Source: Synechococcaceae cyanobacterium SM1_2_3 (GTDB taxonomy: Bacteria; Pseudomonadota; Gammaproteobacteria; Competibacterales; Competibacteraceae). Taken from it: DNA of 45,528 bases. Shown here piece after piece: positions 1-11,163 of this stretch. Numbering within the stretch: position 1 is the first letter of the stretch; every line of letters starts with the position of its first letter. The notes below the pieces were generated by a model. That model was not told where the DNA came from. It saw only the letters and a list, made by a program, of their open reading frames with translations, and made no database searches. The stretch covers positions 1-45,528 of the forward strand of contig JAAUTD010000002.1 in NCBI GenBank assembly GCA_012031845.1, given 5' to 3'. The translations under genes and the position numbers were made by a program.

Positions 1-32
1 ACGCTATCGCCCGCCGAATCGCGTTACCATAT

Positions 33-207
33 CAGGACTTTAGCTCCACTCCGTTCGCCCTGAGCTTGTCGAAGGGCATTCATCGATGAAAATGGGGTTT
101 GACAGGCTTACCCCGAACGTTTTTAAATCCGACAGGCTCACCCCGAACGGTTTTTAAATCCGACAGGCTCACCCCGAACGGTCTTTAAATCCGAAGCGAA
201 AGTCCTG
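33..207. repeat. Composite intergenic repeat bounded by CAGGACTTT / AAAGTCCTG
   Basis: The segment starts with CAGGACTTTAGC (33-44) and ends with GCGAAAGTCCTG (196-207), an imperfect terminal inverted repeat. The same termini bound the elements at 5585-5697 and 33369-33492. Inside are a module at 51-83 (CCGTTCGCCC...GAAGGGCATTC), which recurs inverted at 33311-33357, and a short tandem array. The element ends 38 bases before the start codon of the patZ-like gene. No coding potential is seen. It looks like a small non-autonomous dispersed repeat; the mechanism of spread is unknown. Confidence 0.6.
101..191. repeat. Three tandem copies of a 30-31 bp unit
   Basis: The unit GACAGGCT(C/T)ACCCCGAACG followed by a T-rich stretch and AAATCC begins at 101, 131 and 162. 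The copies differ at one position in the core and by the length of the G/T run after CCCCGAACG. The array is nested inside the larger composite repeat at 33-207. Confidence 0.8.
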
Positions 208-245
208 CATATTCATCGGCAATTTTGATCGGGCAAGGAGCAGCG

Positions 246-2936
246 ATGACCATTCGTAATCTCGATTATCTGTTCAAGCCTCGTTCCATTGCGGTGATCG
301 GCCGGGGCAAACCGGCCGACGGGGCCGATATCACGGTGCAATTCAACCTGATTGAGGGTGGGTTCAAAGGTCCGGTCATGCCGGTCAACCCGAATCAGCA
401 ATCGGTATCCGGGGTCCTGGCCTACCCGGACATTGCTCACTTGCCGGTTACGCCGGAACTGGCGATTCTGACCACGCCGATTGAAGAAGCCCCCGCCCTG
501 ATCAGCGAGTTGGGCGCGCGCCGGCACCCGGGCCGCGCTGCTGCTCAGCCGCGAGGTGTTGCAGGATCATCGCGGCGCTAAAACCGCACTGCTCAGTCCC
601 AACCTGCAAAAAAATATCCTGACGATGGCGAGTCGCTCAAACAGAAAATTCTGGACGCGGCCGCCCGTATTTGCTGCGGGTCATGGGGCCGGATCATCTG
701 GGCTACGCGGTGCCTTCGCATCAGCTTAACGCCAGTTTGAGCAACACCCGGCCGCTGGTGGGTCATATCGCGCTGCTGTGCCAGTCGGCGGCGGTGATGC
801 GCAGCACGATTGATTGGGCCACCCGCCGCGATATTGGCTTTTCGCACGTTATTTCCGTGGGAATGCGCTGGGACGTGGACTTCGGCGATCTGATTGACTA
901 TCTGCTGCGTGATAGCAATACCCGGGCCATCCTGATGTATATGGAAAATACCCGCAACCGCCGCAAGTTCGTATCCGCCGCTCGCGCCGCCGGTCGGGTC
1001 AAGCCGGTGATTGTCCTCAAACCCCGTGATTTCCGCGCTGGGCCGATTGAAGATGCGGTCTACGACGCGGTGTTTCAGCGGGCCGGCATCCTGCGAGTAG
1101 ACACCGTTGAGCAGTTGTTCAGCGCCGCCGAAACGCTGGCGACGGCCAAACCGGTCTACAGCAACCGGCTGACCCTGCTCAGCAACAGCTACAGTCTGGC
1201 CTTGCTCACCAGTGACACCTTGTTGCGGCAGGGCGGCCATCTGGCCGAAATCAGCGCCGCGACCCGCCAGCAACTGGCGCGGGATTGCCGACCCGATTAT
1301 CCGATTGAAAATCCAGTGGATTTAGGCGATACCGCCGGGCCGAATGAATATGGCAAGGCGCTGGATTTGCTGTTGCAGGAGCCAGGCACCGATGGCGTTC
1401 TGGTGATTCATGCGCCCGCTTCGGTGGATCGGGCTGTGGACAGCGCCAAGGTCGTGGTTGAACGCGCCAAAAACCGGCGCCTGATTATGACCTGCTGGGT
1501 GGGCGAAGCGTCGGTGGAAGCGGCGCGGGAGCTGTTTCACGATGCGCACATTCCCACCTATGAATCGCCTGATGATGCGGTGGAAGCGTTTATGCGGCTG
1601 GCGCAGTATCGGCGCAATCAGGAATTGCTGATTGAAACCCCGCCGTCAATCCCGGAAGGATTCACCCCGGATACCGAAACCGCCCGGCGCATTATTCAGA
1701 TCGCGCTGACTGCCGGTCGTCGCCGTCTGAATGCCTATGAAGCCAGTCAGGCTCTCAACGCCTACGGAATCATGACGGTGCCGCTGCATTTCGCCTCCAC
1801 CCCGGAAGCGGCCTCCGAAGTCGCCCTGACCCTGCGCGAGCCAGTGGCGCTGAAGATTCTATCGCCAGACATTGCCAATAAATCCGAAGTGGGCGGCGTC
1901 GCGTTTGGCCTGAAAAACCCGCTGGAAGTGCTAAAGGCGGCGATTAGCATGTTGCAACGAGTTGGCGAACTGGCGCCCAATGCGGTGATTGACGGATTTG
2001 CGGTGCAGCCGATGCAGTCGCGGGACAGCGCCTATGAACTGATGATCGGGGTGCGCACCGGTCGCCGCTTCGGGCCGGTGATTTTCTTCGGCCACGGCGG
2101 CACCGAGTCGGAAGTGATTGATGATGTGGCCTACGCCCTGCCGCCGCTGAATATGAAGCTGGCCCGCGATTTAATGTCGCGCACCCGGTTGTATCGCCAG
2201 ATCAGCGCCCAGCGCGGTCGAACCGTGGATTTGGACGGCATCGCCCTGACTCTGCTCAAGGTTTCGCAATGGTGATTGATCTGGCCGAAGTGATCGAGAT
2301 GGACATCAATCCGATCTGGGTCTATTCCACCGGCTTGCTGGCGCTGGACGCCAACATCGTGATCGAGCCGACCACTGCGCCCGCGACCGAGCGCCTGGCG
2401 ATTTCGCCCTATCCCAAGCAGTTTGAGCGCCGCTATGAAATGCCCGATGGCCGCGCCTTCCTGATGCGGCCGATCCTGCCGGAGGATGAGCCGCAATTGC
2501 AGGATTTGGTGCGGCGGATTCCGCCCGAAGATGTGCGGATGCGGTTTTTCCAGCCGATGCGCGAGTTGCCGCATGAAATGGCGGCGCGGCTGACTCAACT
2601 CGATTACGAGCGGGAGATGGCGTTTATTGTCACTACGCCCGACAGCCTGCCGGGCAAAGGCACCATTGGGGCGTGGTGCGTTGCAATGCCGACCCTGACC
2701 TGGAAAAGGCCGAATATGCGATTCTGGTGGATCGCGCCATGACCGGCCTGGGGCTGGGGCCGATGCTGATGCGCTATATCATTGATTACGCAAAAAGTCG
2801 CGGCATCAGGGAACTCTATGGCGAGGTGCTGCGGGAGAATGAAGCGATGCTGCGGCTGAATCGCGCCCTCAACTTCCAGGTTCGGGCCGCGCTGGACGAC
2901 CCCGGCGTGCTGCATGTGTCGTTGCCGCTGAGCTAA
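246..2936 (+). CDS. PatZ/YfiQ-like protein: ADP-forming acyl-CoA synthetase-like domains fused to a GNAT acetyltransferase (frameshifted)
   Basis: Pieces in three frames join into one protein of about 897 residues, the length of E. coli YfiQ/PatZ, which acetylates lysines of acetyl-CoA synthetase. In order they show a CoA-binding domain (FKPRSIAVIG), succinyl-CoA-ligase-like domains (YAVPSHQLNAS, KPVIVLK), an ATP-grasp domain (ALKILSPDIANKSEVGG) and a C-terminal GNAT domain (FLMRPILPEDEP, GLGLGPMLM). The segment that holds the phosphohistidine in true ADP-forming acetyl-CoA synthetases (usually SHTG) is shortened to RDFRAGPIEDAVYDA, which favours a protein acetyltransferase over a metabolic synthetase. 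The ATG at 246 has AAGGAG at 235-240. Reading-frame breaks lie near 521, 629, 670, 2268 and 2667; four are explained by one missing base each (for example CAATGG for CAAATGG at 2268), the first by one extra base. I read these as sequencing errors, but a true pseudogene is possible. Confidence 0.85.
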
Positions 2937-2940
2937 GCGC

Positions 2941-3678
2941 ATGAGCGACGCCCGCGCCACCGCTCGCCAGCACACCGCGCAACTGCTGAAAATGTTGCGC
3001 GGTTACGGGCCGACTCCGACGCCAGAGCCAGCGGCTACTGAGTCGAAACCGGCGGTGATTGAACCGGTTGTCGCCACTATCGCTGAAGCGCCATCCGCCT
3101 ATGCCCATTTGCGCGAAGCTGCGCCCTTCCCGCCGCAGTCGGTTTCGCCCGCGCCGGTTCCGCAACCGCGAGAGCGGTCAAGGGCGAAGTCGGCGCCGAC
3201 TTTCATGCTAACGGTGGGTGAAGGGCTGCGCTCCCAGTCGTCAGGGGTATTGGGAAAAATGGTAGCGCGGGTGGATGATTTGAACCGGCTGAGGCAGATT
3301 TTTCGCGCCTATTTGCCGCCGCACCTGCACGATCATGCGGTGCTGATCCGCATGGATCAGGAGGGTTGGGAAGTTCATGCCGATTCGGCCAGTTGGGCCA
3401 CGCGCTTGCGCTATGCGTTGCCCAACATTCGCCCCATGCTGAGCGAGCATTTGGGTCTTGATCTGCCCAAGCCACGGATTCGGGTCAGGCCAGTCATCGC
3501 GCCGCCGCAACAACCCCGGCGGGCGCGGTTGACCTTGACTCAGGACAATGCCGATCTGCTGGAGGCCACCGCCCGCAACCTGGCGGATGCGCGGCTGGGA
3601 GCGGCTTTGTTGCGGCTGGCGGCGAATGTCCGGCCAGCGGCGGAAGCAGGGGAGGAAGAAAAATCATCGCGTGGCTAA
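2941..3678 (+). CDS. DUF721/DciA-like protein with proline-rich N-terminus
   Basis: This is a 245-residue protein. Residues 1-85 are low-complexity and rich in Pro and Ala. Residues about 100-190 resemble the DUF721 (DciA) domain: [14 protein letters not shown], a following [19 protein letters not shown], then [13 protein letters not shown] and an RIRVRP strand. DciA proteins interact with the replicative helicase DnaB in bacteria lacking DnaC; whether this one does so is inference from the family. The C-terminus ([31 protein letters not shown]) is a short helical tail often seen in gammaproteobacterial members. The start lies 4 bases after the patZ-like stop, suggesting co-transcription. The stop codon overlaps the stop of the convergent chemoreceptor gene by 4 bases. 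Most members are shorter because they lack the long N-terminal extension. Confidence 0.65.
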   Translation: MSDARATARQHTAQLLKMLRGYGPTPTPEPAATESKPAVIEPVVATIAEAPSAYAHLREAAPFPPQSVSPAPVPQPRERSRAKSAPTFMLTVGEGLRSQSSGVLGKMVARVDDLNRLRQIFRAYLPPHLHDHAVLIRMDQEGWEVHADSASWATRLRYALPNIRPMLSEHLGLDLPKPRIRVRPVIAPPQQPRRARLTLTQDNADLLEATARNLADARLGAALLRLAANVRPAAEAGEEEKSSRG

Positions 3679-5546
3679 AACTTTTCCCACTCTTCGGTGC
3701 TGGATGGGGTGGTGCTGATGGTGGATTTCTTCTCGGACGGCGCGAAATGGGCAGCGGATTGCGGTTTGCGTGGCGACGGCGTTTTGGCGGCGGAACGCGC
3801 CTTGGAGAGCGCAGACCTGGCCGAAGCGCCCGGATGCGGTTTTGAACTTGAATCGGGATGTTGTGCGGTGGTTGCCGTCCTCGTCGTTGTCGCCCGCTGA
3901 TCCAGCGTGAAAAAGCCCATGAGTTCTTGCAGCTCCTGCCCTGATCGCGCATGGTTTGGCTGGCGGATGCGGTCTGTTCGACCAGGGCGGCATTCTGTTG
4001 GGTGACTTGATCCATTTGCAGCACGGCTTTGTTGATTTGCTCAATGCCGCCGGCTTGCTCCCGCGCCGCCGCCGCGATCTCGGCCACGATATCGTTACCC
4101 TGCTTGGACGCCGCCGCCATTTCGGCCACGATGTCATTGACCTTCTTGACCGCAACGACAATCTCGCCCAGGGTTTGCCCGGATCGCTCGACCAGCCGCC
4201 CGCCTTCGCTCACTTTTTCGGTGCTATCCAGAATCAGCGTCTTGATCTCCTTGGCGGCATTGGCGCTGCGCTGCGCCAGTTTGCGCACTTCACCAGCCAC
4301 CACGGCGAACCCGCGCCCCTGCTCTCCCGCTCGCGCCGCCTCGACCGCTGCGTTCAAGGCCAGCAGATTGGTCTGAAAGGCGATCTCGTCAATCACGCCG
4401 ATGATGTCGGCAATTTTGCGGCTGCTCTGGTTGATCGCGCTCATCGCCGCAATCGCCTGATCCACGACCTGCCCGCCCTGTTCGGCCTGCGCCCGCGCTG
4501 CCGCAGCCAGTTGGTTAGCCTGTCCAGCGTTATCGGTGCTTTGCCGCACCATGCCGGTTAATTGCTCCATGCTGGAGGCGGTGCTTTGTTTCATCGTGCT
4601 GGTCAATTCTTCCAGACTGGCGGCGGTTTCCTCCAGGGCCGAGGCCTGTTCTTCGGTGCGCTGCGACAGATCGGCGCTGCCTTGAGCAATTTCGGCGGCC
4701 GCTAAATTCACTGCGCGGGTAGCTTGAGTGACCTCGCCGACAATTGCCTTGAGTTGCGTCGCCATCATTTTCATTGCGTGTAACAATTGTCCAGTTTCAT
4801 CTAGGGAATTAGCCTCAATGTCTATCGTCAAGTTGCCGCTCGCGATCAACTCGCGATACGGTGACGGCGGTAATCAATGGGCGCGTGATAGAACGAGTGA
4901 TCAAAAAGGCAATAAAAACCGTGATAACCATTGCGGAAAGTGAAATGAGCAGAAGAATATTGACCATTGTTTGCCGGGTCTGATCGAATAATTGATCGGC
5001 GGTCTGGTTTTCCTGAGTCAGCGATTCGTTAATCTCGCCCAGCGGGGTTAGCGTCGCAATGCGCAAGGCGTCAATTTCGCCATCGATCTCACGGATTTTT
5101 TGCTCATCGGCGGCTGTTACAACGCTGTTTTGCGCTGATGGTTTTTCCAGAATGGGCATCATCTGCTTTTCAAACAGATCAAGGTATTTGCGGTACTGGC
5201 TGGAAAAGGTTTTAGCCAGCGCCCGCTCTTGAGCGGTATCCACCAGTTCCAATACTTTCTGAATATCCTGATCGGCGCCTTGTTTCAGTTCCACCAATGC
5301 CTTGCGGGTTGCATCGAGATTGCGATTGATCACCGCATTGGCCATGACGGTGTAAGCGCCGCCAACCCGGTAAGCAATATCCTTGATTTCCAGCACATCA
5401 GTAGCGCGCTTTGCGGCAGCATCCTGTAATGCGCCTAGTGCGCCAGTTTGCAATACCTGATAGGCGCTGGTCGCCATAAAAATCAGCAACACGATCATAA
5501 ATCCCAGATAAATCTTGAGTCCGATTTTCAGATTGTTGAAGTTCAT
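3675..5546 (-). CDS. Methyl-accepting chemotaxis protein 1 (frameshifted)
   Basis: Pieces join into a transmembrane chemoreceptor of about 620 residues. TM1 lies near residues 10-30 ([20 protein letters not shown]). A helical four-helix-bundle-like periplasmic domain of about 150 residues follows, then TM2 ([20 protein letters not shown]) and a HAMP segment ([22 protein letters not shown]). The long signalling hairpin carries the canonical tip [20 protein letters not shown] and [20 protein letters not shown]. The protein ends in EEWEKF, fitting the xWxxF type pentapeptide that tethers CheR/CheB in other receptors. Breaks lie in the HAMP region near 4850 (two bases lost or one gained) and near 3938, where one missing base turns [12 protein letters not shown] out of frame. 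The ATG at 5546 is preceded by GAAAGG. The ligand cannot be predicted. Confidence 0.88.
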
Positions 5547-5584
5547 TGCCTTTCATTTCCGATTGCTGGAAGTCGTTAAAACCC

Positions 5585-5697
5585 CAGGACTTTCGCTAAA
5601 CCCGTAAATTTGTCATGCCCGCGAAAGCGGGTATCCAAGTTTTCAGCGGCTGACTGGATTCCCGCTTACGCGGGCATGCCGGAAAGCAAAAGTCCTG
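5585..5697. repeat. 113-bp element with CAGGACTTTCGC / AAAGTCCTG termini and inner hairpin
   Basis: The element runs from CAGGACTTTCGC (5585-5596) to GCAAAAGTCCTG (5686-5697). The core contains facing CCCGCGAAAGCGGGTATCCA and TGGATTCCCGCTTACGCGGG arms, so RNA or single-stranded DNA could fold into a compound hairpin. It is closely related to 33369-33492. It sits between two tandem chemoreceptor genes, just upstream of MCP1, and is followed at 5702 by a second repeat type. Confidence 0.75.
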
Positions 5698-5701
5698 ACC
5701 C

Positions 5702-5771
5702 CATGATTTCCGCTTTGAGACGTAGTACGAACTTTCAGTTCGTGTTGCAACGGGCAGGATGCACGTTCTAC
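5702..5771 (+). repeat. 70-bp dispersed repeat, ACGGGCAGGATGC family
   Basis: The sequence CGCTTTGAGACG...CAGTTCGTGTTGCAACGGGCAGGATGC...GTTCTAC matches the reverse complement of 45341-45409 over nearly its whole length; 11998-12041 is a shorter version lacking the centre. It follows the 5585-5697 element after only 4 bases and lies just downstream of the MCP2 stop codon. A non-coding dispersed repeat is the simplest reading. Confidence 0.65.
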
Positions 5772-5807
5772 ACCGGGCCGCACAGTTGGTAGTGGCGTCA
5801 AAACCCA

Positions 5808-7576
5808 CTACCGCCTAAACTCTTCCCAGTCATCGGAATGGGTGGTGGTTTTTACCGGCTTCCTGTCCACCGGCGCGGGCCGACTGGCGGGTTTTGATGC
5901 AACTGGACGGGTTTGAACTGGGCGTCGCGCACTGGATGAAGCCGGTGTTATCGCTTTCGCTGCGGGAGCCGAACGGGGTTTTACGCCTGATTTGGGGCGA
6001 TGGGCGTCGGCTACAACGCTGGCGCTGTTGCTAGGCGCATGGCTGTCCACTTTGAAAAAATCCATCAGTTCGCGCAGCGTTTGCGCCTGACTGCCCATCG
6101 AATGACTGGCGGCGGTGGTTTCCTCCACCAAGGCGGCGTTTTGTTGGGTCGCCTGATCCATTTGCAGCACCGCCCTGTTGATCTGCTCAATGCCGCTGGC
6201 CTGTTCGCGGGCGGCGGCGGCGATCTCGGCCACAATGTCACTGACTTTTTTGACGGCGCTGACAATTTCCTGAAGGGTCTGGCCCGACCGCTCCACCAGT
6301 TGGCTGCCGTCTTCCACCTTGGTCACGCTATCCATGATTAATGCCTTGATTTCCTTGGCTGCGTCGGCGCTGCGTTGCGCCAGTTTGCGCACCTCGCCCG
6401 CCACGACGGCAAAACCCCGCCCCTGTTCGCCCGCCCGCGCTGCCTCCACCGCCGCATTCAGGGCCAGCAGGTTGGTTTGAAAGGCAATTTCGTCAATGAC
6501 GCTGATGATGTCGGCGATCTTGCGGCTGCTCTGGTTGATGGCGCTCATCGCCCCAATCGCCTGATCCACCACCTGCCCGCCCTGCTCGGCCTGATTGCGC
6601 GCCGCACTCGCCAGTTGATTGGCCTGCCCGGCGTTGTCGGCGCTCTGTTTAACGGTTGACGTCAGTTCTTCCATGCTGGACGCGGTTTCCTCCAGCGCCG
6701 ATGCCTGTTGTTCCGTGCGTTGCGCCAGATCGGCGCTGCCCGCGGCAATTTCAGCAGCGGCGGCATTGACCTGGGAAGTGGCATCAGTCACCTGCCCGAC
6801 CATTTTCTTCAATTGCCGGGTCATGGTCTGCACCGCCTGTTGCAGTTGCCCAGTTCATCGCCCGCGTCTACCGCAATGTCCACCGTCAGATTGCCTTCCG
6901 CCACCTGATGGGTCACGTTAATGACTTTTTTCAGTCGGTGGGTGATGGAGCGAGTGATCAGAAAAGCAGCCAGAATGGCAAAGATAACCCCAATCACAAT
7001 GGTGAGGTAGGTCAGGATCATCGCCTGATCGCGTTCGCGCTGGGCTTGGGCGACAAATTCTTCAGCGTTGCGCTCGGAAGCGGTTTTAATCTTTTCGAGC
7101 GATTGGTTAAGTTCCTGGATGTGGGTCGCTGCCTTGTTTTTGGTGTTTTGCGCGGCTTCGGCCTGCTTGCCAGCGCGCATCAAAGCGATGGTTTCTTCCC
7201 GGATCGGTTTCCAGGCCACAAACAACTGGCGTGCTTTGGTAATTTCGCTCTTGTCGCCAGCGAAGCGTTCTTGCAGCACATCAAAAAATTTCAGCGTTGG
7301 CGCTTCCTCCTGCGTCACCTCAGTAGCGGCTTTGTTGATTTGTTCGGCATCCTGGGCCAGCGCCACGTCTTTCATGGAACGGTGGATTCGGGTGACTGCG
7401 CCCTGGATTTCCAGCACCGAGACGCTGACGGTAAAGGGATGTTCGTACAACTCTTCGGTCAGTCCTGATAGCTGCTTGAGGTGGCTGGAGGCGACCCAGC
7501 CGACGACAATGGTGATGACGACGCTGAGGCCAAAGCCCAGGCCCAGTTTTGCACCCAGTTTAAGATTGTTTAGCAT
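5808..7576 (-). CDS. Methyl-accepting chemotaxis protein 2 (one frameshift)
   Basis: This is a transmembrane receptor of about 589 residues once a break near 6848 is mended. TM1 is at about residues 10-30 ([20 protein letters not shown]), followed by a helical periplasmic domain to about residue 185. TM2 is [20 protein letters not shown], then HAMP ([19 protein letters not shown]) and the signalling hairpin with the [20 protein letters not shown] tip. The C-terminus is Pro/Lys-rich and ends in DDWEEFRR, a WEEF docking-type motif followed by two extra residues. At the break [12 protein letters not shown] should read [13 protein letters not shown], needing one extra base. Its signalling half is very similar to MCP1 and MCP3. 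The gene is in tandem with MCP1 and separated from it by repeats. Confidence 0.9.
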
Positions 7577-7763
7577 CGGATTTTTTCCAGCTCGCTCGTT
7601 ATGTGATTATTCGGGGGTTGATGGCCGCCAGAAGCCGGTCAGGCTGATTACGGCGCGGCTCTAACCGATAATAGCCTAGATTACTTCGGGCATTATGGCG
7701 TCAAAGCGGCTTTAACCGGCGCTTTTCACGCGGTCAAAACTTTCACGACCACGCTGACTTTGG

Positions 7764-7819
7764 CGTAGAACGGGCGTCCTGCCCGTTAACGGCACAACGG
7801 GCAGGATGCCCGTTCTACG
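7764..7819. repeat. 56-bp near-perfect palindrome of ACGGGC(A/G)TCCTGCCCGT units
   Basis: Two 24-base arms (7764-7787 and 7796-7819) are reverse complements at 23 of 24 positions and flank an 8-base loop. Each arm is itself a small hairpin (AACGGGC-AGGAT-GCCCGTT). Single arms occur at 5746-5771, 12019-12041 and 45343-45362. The rest of the 305-base spacer 7577-7881 between MCP2 and recC holds no gene I can support. A role as a transcription terminator is possible but there is no U-tract. Confidence 0.75.
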
Positions 7820-7881
7820 TCAATGAAGGTTCATGCCATGCCTCCAGGCGAAAGCCCTACTGATCCACAGGATGCTTCCCC

Positions 7882-10800
7882 GTGTTCCATTGTCATCAAA
7901 GTAACCGTCTGGAAATTCTGGCCGACCGGCTGGCCGATCTGATTAGCCAGCCTTTGCGTTCGCCGCTGGCGCAGGAGGTTGTGGTAACGCAAAGCAACGG
8001 CATGACTCGCTGGCTGACATTGCGGCTGGCCGACCGGTTGGGGGTGTGCGCCAATCTCAACGTCCAGTTTCCCGCCGCTTTTATTTGGGAAATGGCGCGA
8101 GCGGTATTGCGCTATCTGCCGCCCACGTCCAGTTTTGATAAAGCGGCGCTGAATTGGCGCATCATGGCTTTATTGCAAAATGTGGATGAGTCGCCGCGCT
8201 TTGCGCCAGTGCGGGCTTATCTGGGCGACCGCAATGATGATTTCCGCCGTTATGAACTGGCCTGCCGCATTGCCGACTGTTTTGATCAATATCTGGTGTA
8301 TCGGCCCGACTGGATTGGGCAATGGGAAGCGGGCGGCGAAGATCATTGGCAGGCTGAATTGTGGCGGCAATTGGCGCAGAGCGGTGAAACACATCGGGTG
8401 CGAGTGCAGGAACAATTCCGCGCCACCTTGAAAAGCGGTGATTTTGATCAACGCCGATTGCCGCAACGAGTCGCCATTATCGGCATCGCTGCGCTGCCGC
8501 CGCTGATGCTCAATGTGTTGGCCGGGCTGGCGCGTTATGTCGATGTGCATCTGTTTCTGCTCAATCCCTGTCAGGAGTATTGGGGCGACATTCAGGCCGA
8601 GCGCGATTTAGCCCGCCTGAGCGAAGACCTGAACCCGGATGAACTGTATCTCACCGTCGGCAATCCGTTATTGGCCTCGCTCGGCAAACAGGGGCGGGAT
8701 TTTATTGATCTGCTGCAAGCCTGGCCCCGCGCCGAAACGGATCATTTTGTCGAGCCGGAAGGCGCCGATTTATTACACCGTTTGCAAGCCGATATTCTGC
8801 ATCTGCGCGAACGCGGCGGCGATGACTGTCCACCGTTGCCCTTGTCGCCCGCCGACCACTCCATTCAGATTCACGTTTGCCACGGGCCAATGCGCGAAGT
8901 GGAAGTGCTGCATGATCAACTGCTGGCTTTATTCGAGAGTCAGCCTGATTTGCGCCCGTCCGACGTGATGGTGATGACGCCGGACATGGCGATGTATGGA
9001 CCGCTGATTGAGGCGGTGTTCGATGCCGCGCCGCGAGAGCGGCGGATTCCGTTCACCATCGCGGATCAGGGTCTTCAGGTAGAAAATCCGCTGGTGGAAG
9101 TGTTTTTGCGCTGCTCGATCTGGGCGGCGGCCGCTTTGACGCCCAACAAGTGCTAAGCCTGCTGGAGCCGCCAGCGGTGCAACGGCGCTTTAGTCTGAAC
9201 GAGGCCGATGTCGAGCGGATTCACCGTTGGGTGCGCACTGTCGGCATTCGCTGGGGCATGGACGCCGAGGCCAAAACGCTATGGGAATTGCCCGCTACCG
9301 CCGGACACACCTGGCGGGCTGGGCTGGATCGGCTGCTGCTGGGTTATGCGCTGCCGGGTAACGGTCAGGATTTGTACGGCGGCATTTTGCCCTGTGACGA
9401 AGTGGAAGGCGGCGAGGCGCTGGCGCTGGGCCAGTTGCAGAGCTTCACCGAGGCGCTGTTTGGGCTGGATGCGCAGTTGCGGGAAGCGCGGTCATTAGCG
9501 GATTGGGCGGATCGGCTGCACGCGCTGCTTGACCAGTTTTTCGCCCCCCGTGAGCGCGAGGAAAACGATTTGCAGCGGGTGCGGGCTGCGCTGGAAACCT
9601 TGCGCACTCAGGCTGAACTGGCGAATTTCAGCGAACCGGTCAGTCTGGAGGTGGTGAAATCGGCGCTGCGAAATCAGATCAACGCCGCCGAAAACGTGGC
9701 GGGGCGGTTTTTAAGCGGCGGCGTGACCTTCGGCGCGATGATGCCAATGCGTAGTATTCCATTCGCCATCATCTGTCTGATCGGGATGAGCGATGACGCC
9801 TATCCCCGTTCGCATCGCCCGGTCAGTTTCGATTTGATGGCGAGCGCCTTTCGGCGCGGCGACCGCTCCCGCCGTCAGGATGATCGCTATCTGTTTCTGG
9901 AAACCCTGCTGTCAGCCCGGCGCGGGCTGTATCTCAGCTATGTCGGCCAGAGCATCCGCGACAATGCGACCTTGCCGCCGTCGGTGCTGGTGAGCGAACT
10001 GCTGGATGTGATCAATCGCGGTTTTTACTCGGCTGACGGCAGCCCGGCCAGTGAACAAATTATCGTGCGTCACCCGCTGCAAGCCTTCAGCCGTCGCTAT
10101 TTTGTCGGCGATGTGCGGCTGTTCAGCTATTCGCGGGAACTGGCCGAGGCCAGTCGCTGCGCCGGGCGCGGCGACCATGAAGCCGCGCCGCTGTTGACTA
10201 CGGAATTGCCGGAAGCGGAAGCCACGTTACGACTGGTGACGCTGGATGGGCTGCTGGGATTTTTCCGCCATCCAGCCCGCTGGCTGTTGCGCGAACGGCT
10301 GGGGATTCGGCCTGATGACGGCGAAGCGGCGCTGGAAACTCGCGAACCGTTTGTGCTGGACGGGCTGGCGACCAATGGCTTGTTGCAGCAGATGCTGGAA
10401 CTGCATCGCGACCGGCGGACGCTGGGCGAGATTCTGGCGGTGGCGCAAGGCAGTGGAGCATTGCCGCACGGGCAGGTCGGCGATTGTGTATTCAGCGCGG
10501 CGCAGCAGCGGGTCAGCCGGTTTGCGGGACGGCTGGGGCGGGTATTGCCGCGCCGCGAGTCGCCCTTTTGGGAAGTGGATTTAACCGTGGGCGATTTTCG
10601 CCTGACCGGACGCCTGACCGGGATGACGCTGGCCGGGCGGGTGGGCTATCGGCTGGCGACAATGAAAGCTAGTGATTATCTGAATCTGTGGCTGCATCAT
10701 CTGGTGCTGAACGCCCTGCCGGAAGGCGCGGCGTTGCAAAGCCACTGGATCGCCGAAAATAAGGACGTGATTTTGCAGCCTGTCACCGATGCGCTTGCGC

Positions 10801-11104
10801 AATTGCGGACTTTGCTGGAACTGTATTGGCGGGCGCCCGGCAGTTGCTGCATTTCTTCCCAAAAAGCGCCTTGGCCTATAGCGACTCACTGCGCAAGGGT
10901 AAAACCGAAGATGACGCCTTGCGGGCGGCGCGGCGGCAATGGGAAGGCGATGATTTTGGCGCCAGTTATCCCGAATCCGCGGATGTGTATTACCGTCTGG
11001 CGTTTGCAGACGCCGATCCGCTGAATGCCGAATTCATGGCGACCGCCCATATCGTGTTTGGGTCCATTTTTAATGTGGCTGAAGAAGCCGAGCCAATTCA
11101 GTAG
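7882..11104 (+). CDS. recC: Exodeoxyribonuclease V gamma subunit RecC (two frameshifts)
   Basis: Three pieces make about 1,074 residues (E. coli RecC is about 1,120). RecC is the Chi-scanning subunit of RecBCD. Diagnostic stretches include HQSNRLEILADRLADLI at the start, SNGMTRWLTLRLADRLG, DQYLVYRPDWIGQWEAG, IGIAALPPLMLNVL, LLNPCQEYWGDI, and later FGAMMPMRSIPFAIICLIGM and KRG-type RRGDRSRRQDDRYLFLETL. The start is GTG at 7882 (Met-Phe-His-Cys-His-Gln-Ser). Breaks near 9111 (after VEVFLR, should continue LLDLGGGRFDAQQVLSLL) and 10833 (WRGARQLLHFFP) each need one added base. recB and recD are not adjacent: the next gene encodes an unrelated secreted protein. Confidence 0.92.
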
Positions 11105-11163
11105 GGATTCATTTGCCGCTTTTTAGACTCAAGACCATAACCCATTGAAGAGGAGCAAAATTG

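Noticed and set aside
101-191. CRISPR-like array
   Set aside because: Units are directly adjacent with no unique spacers and no cas genes nearby.
246-2936. Several separate small genes in place of one patZ-like gene
   Set aside because: The pieces align end to end with one fusion protein, and single-base changes join them.
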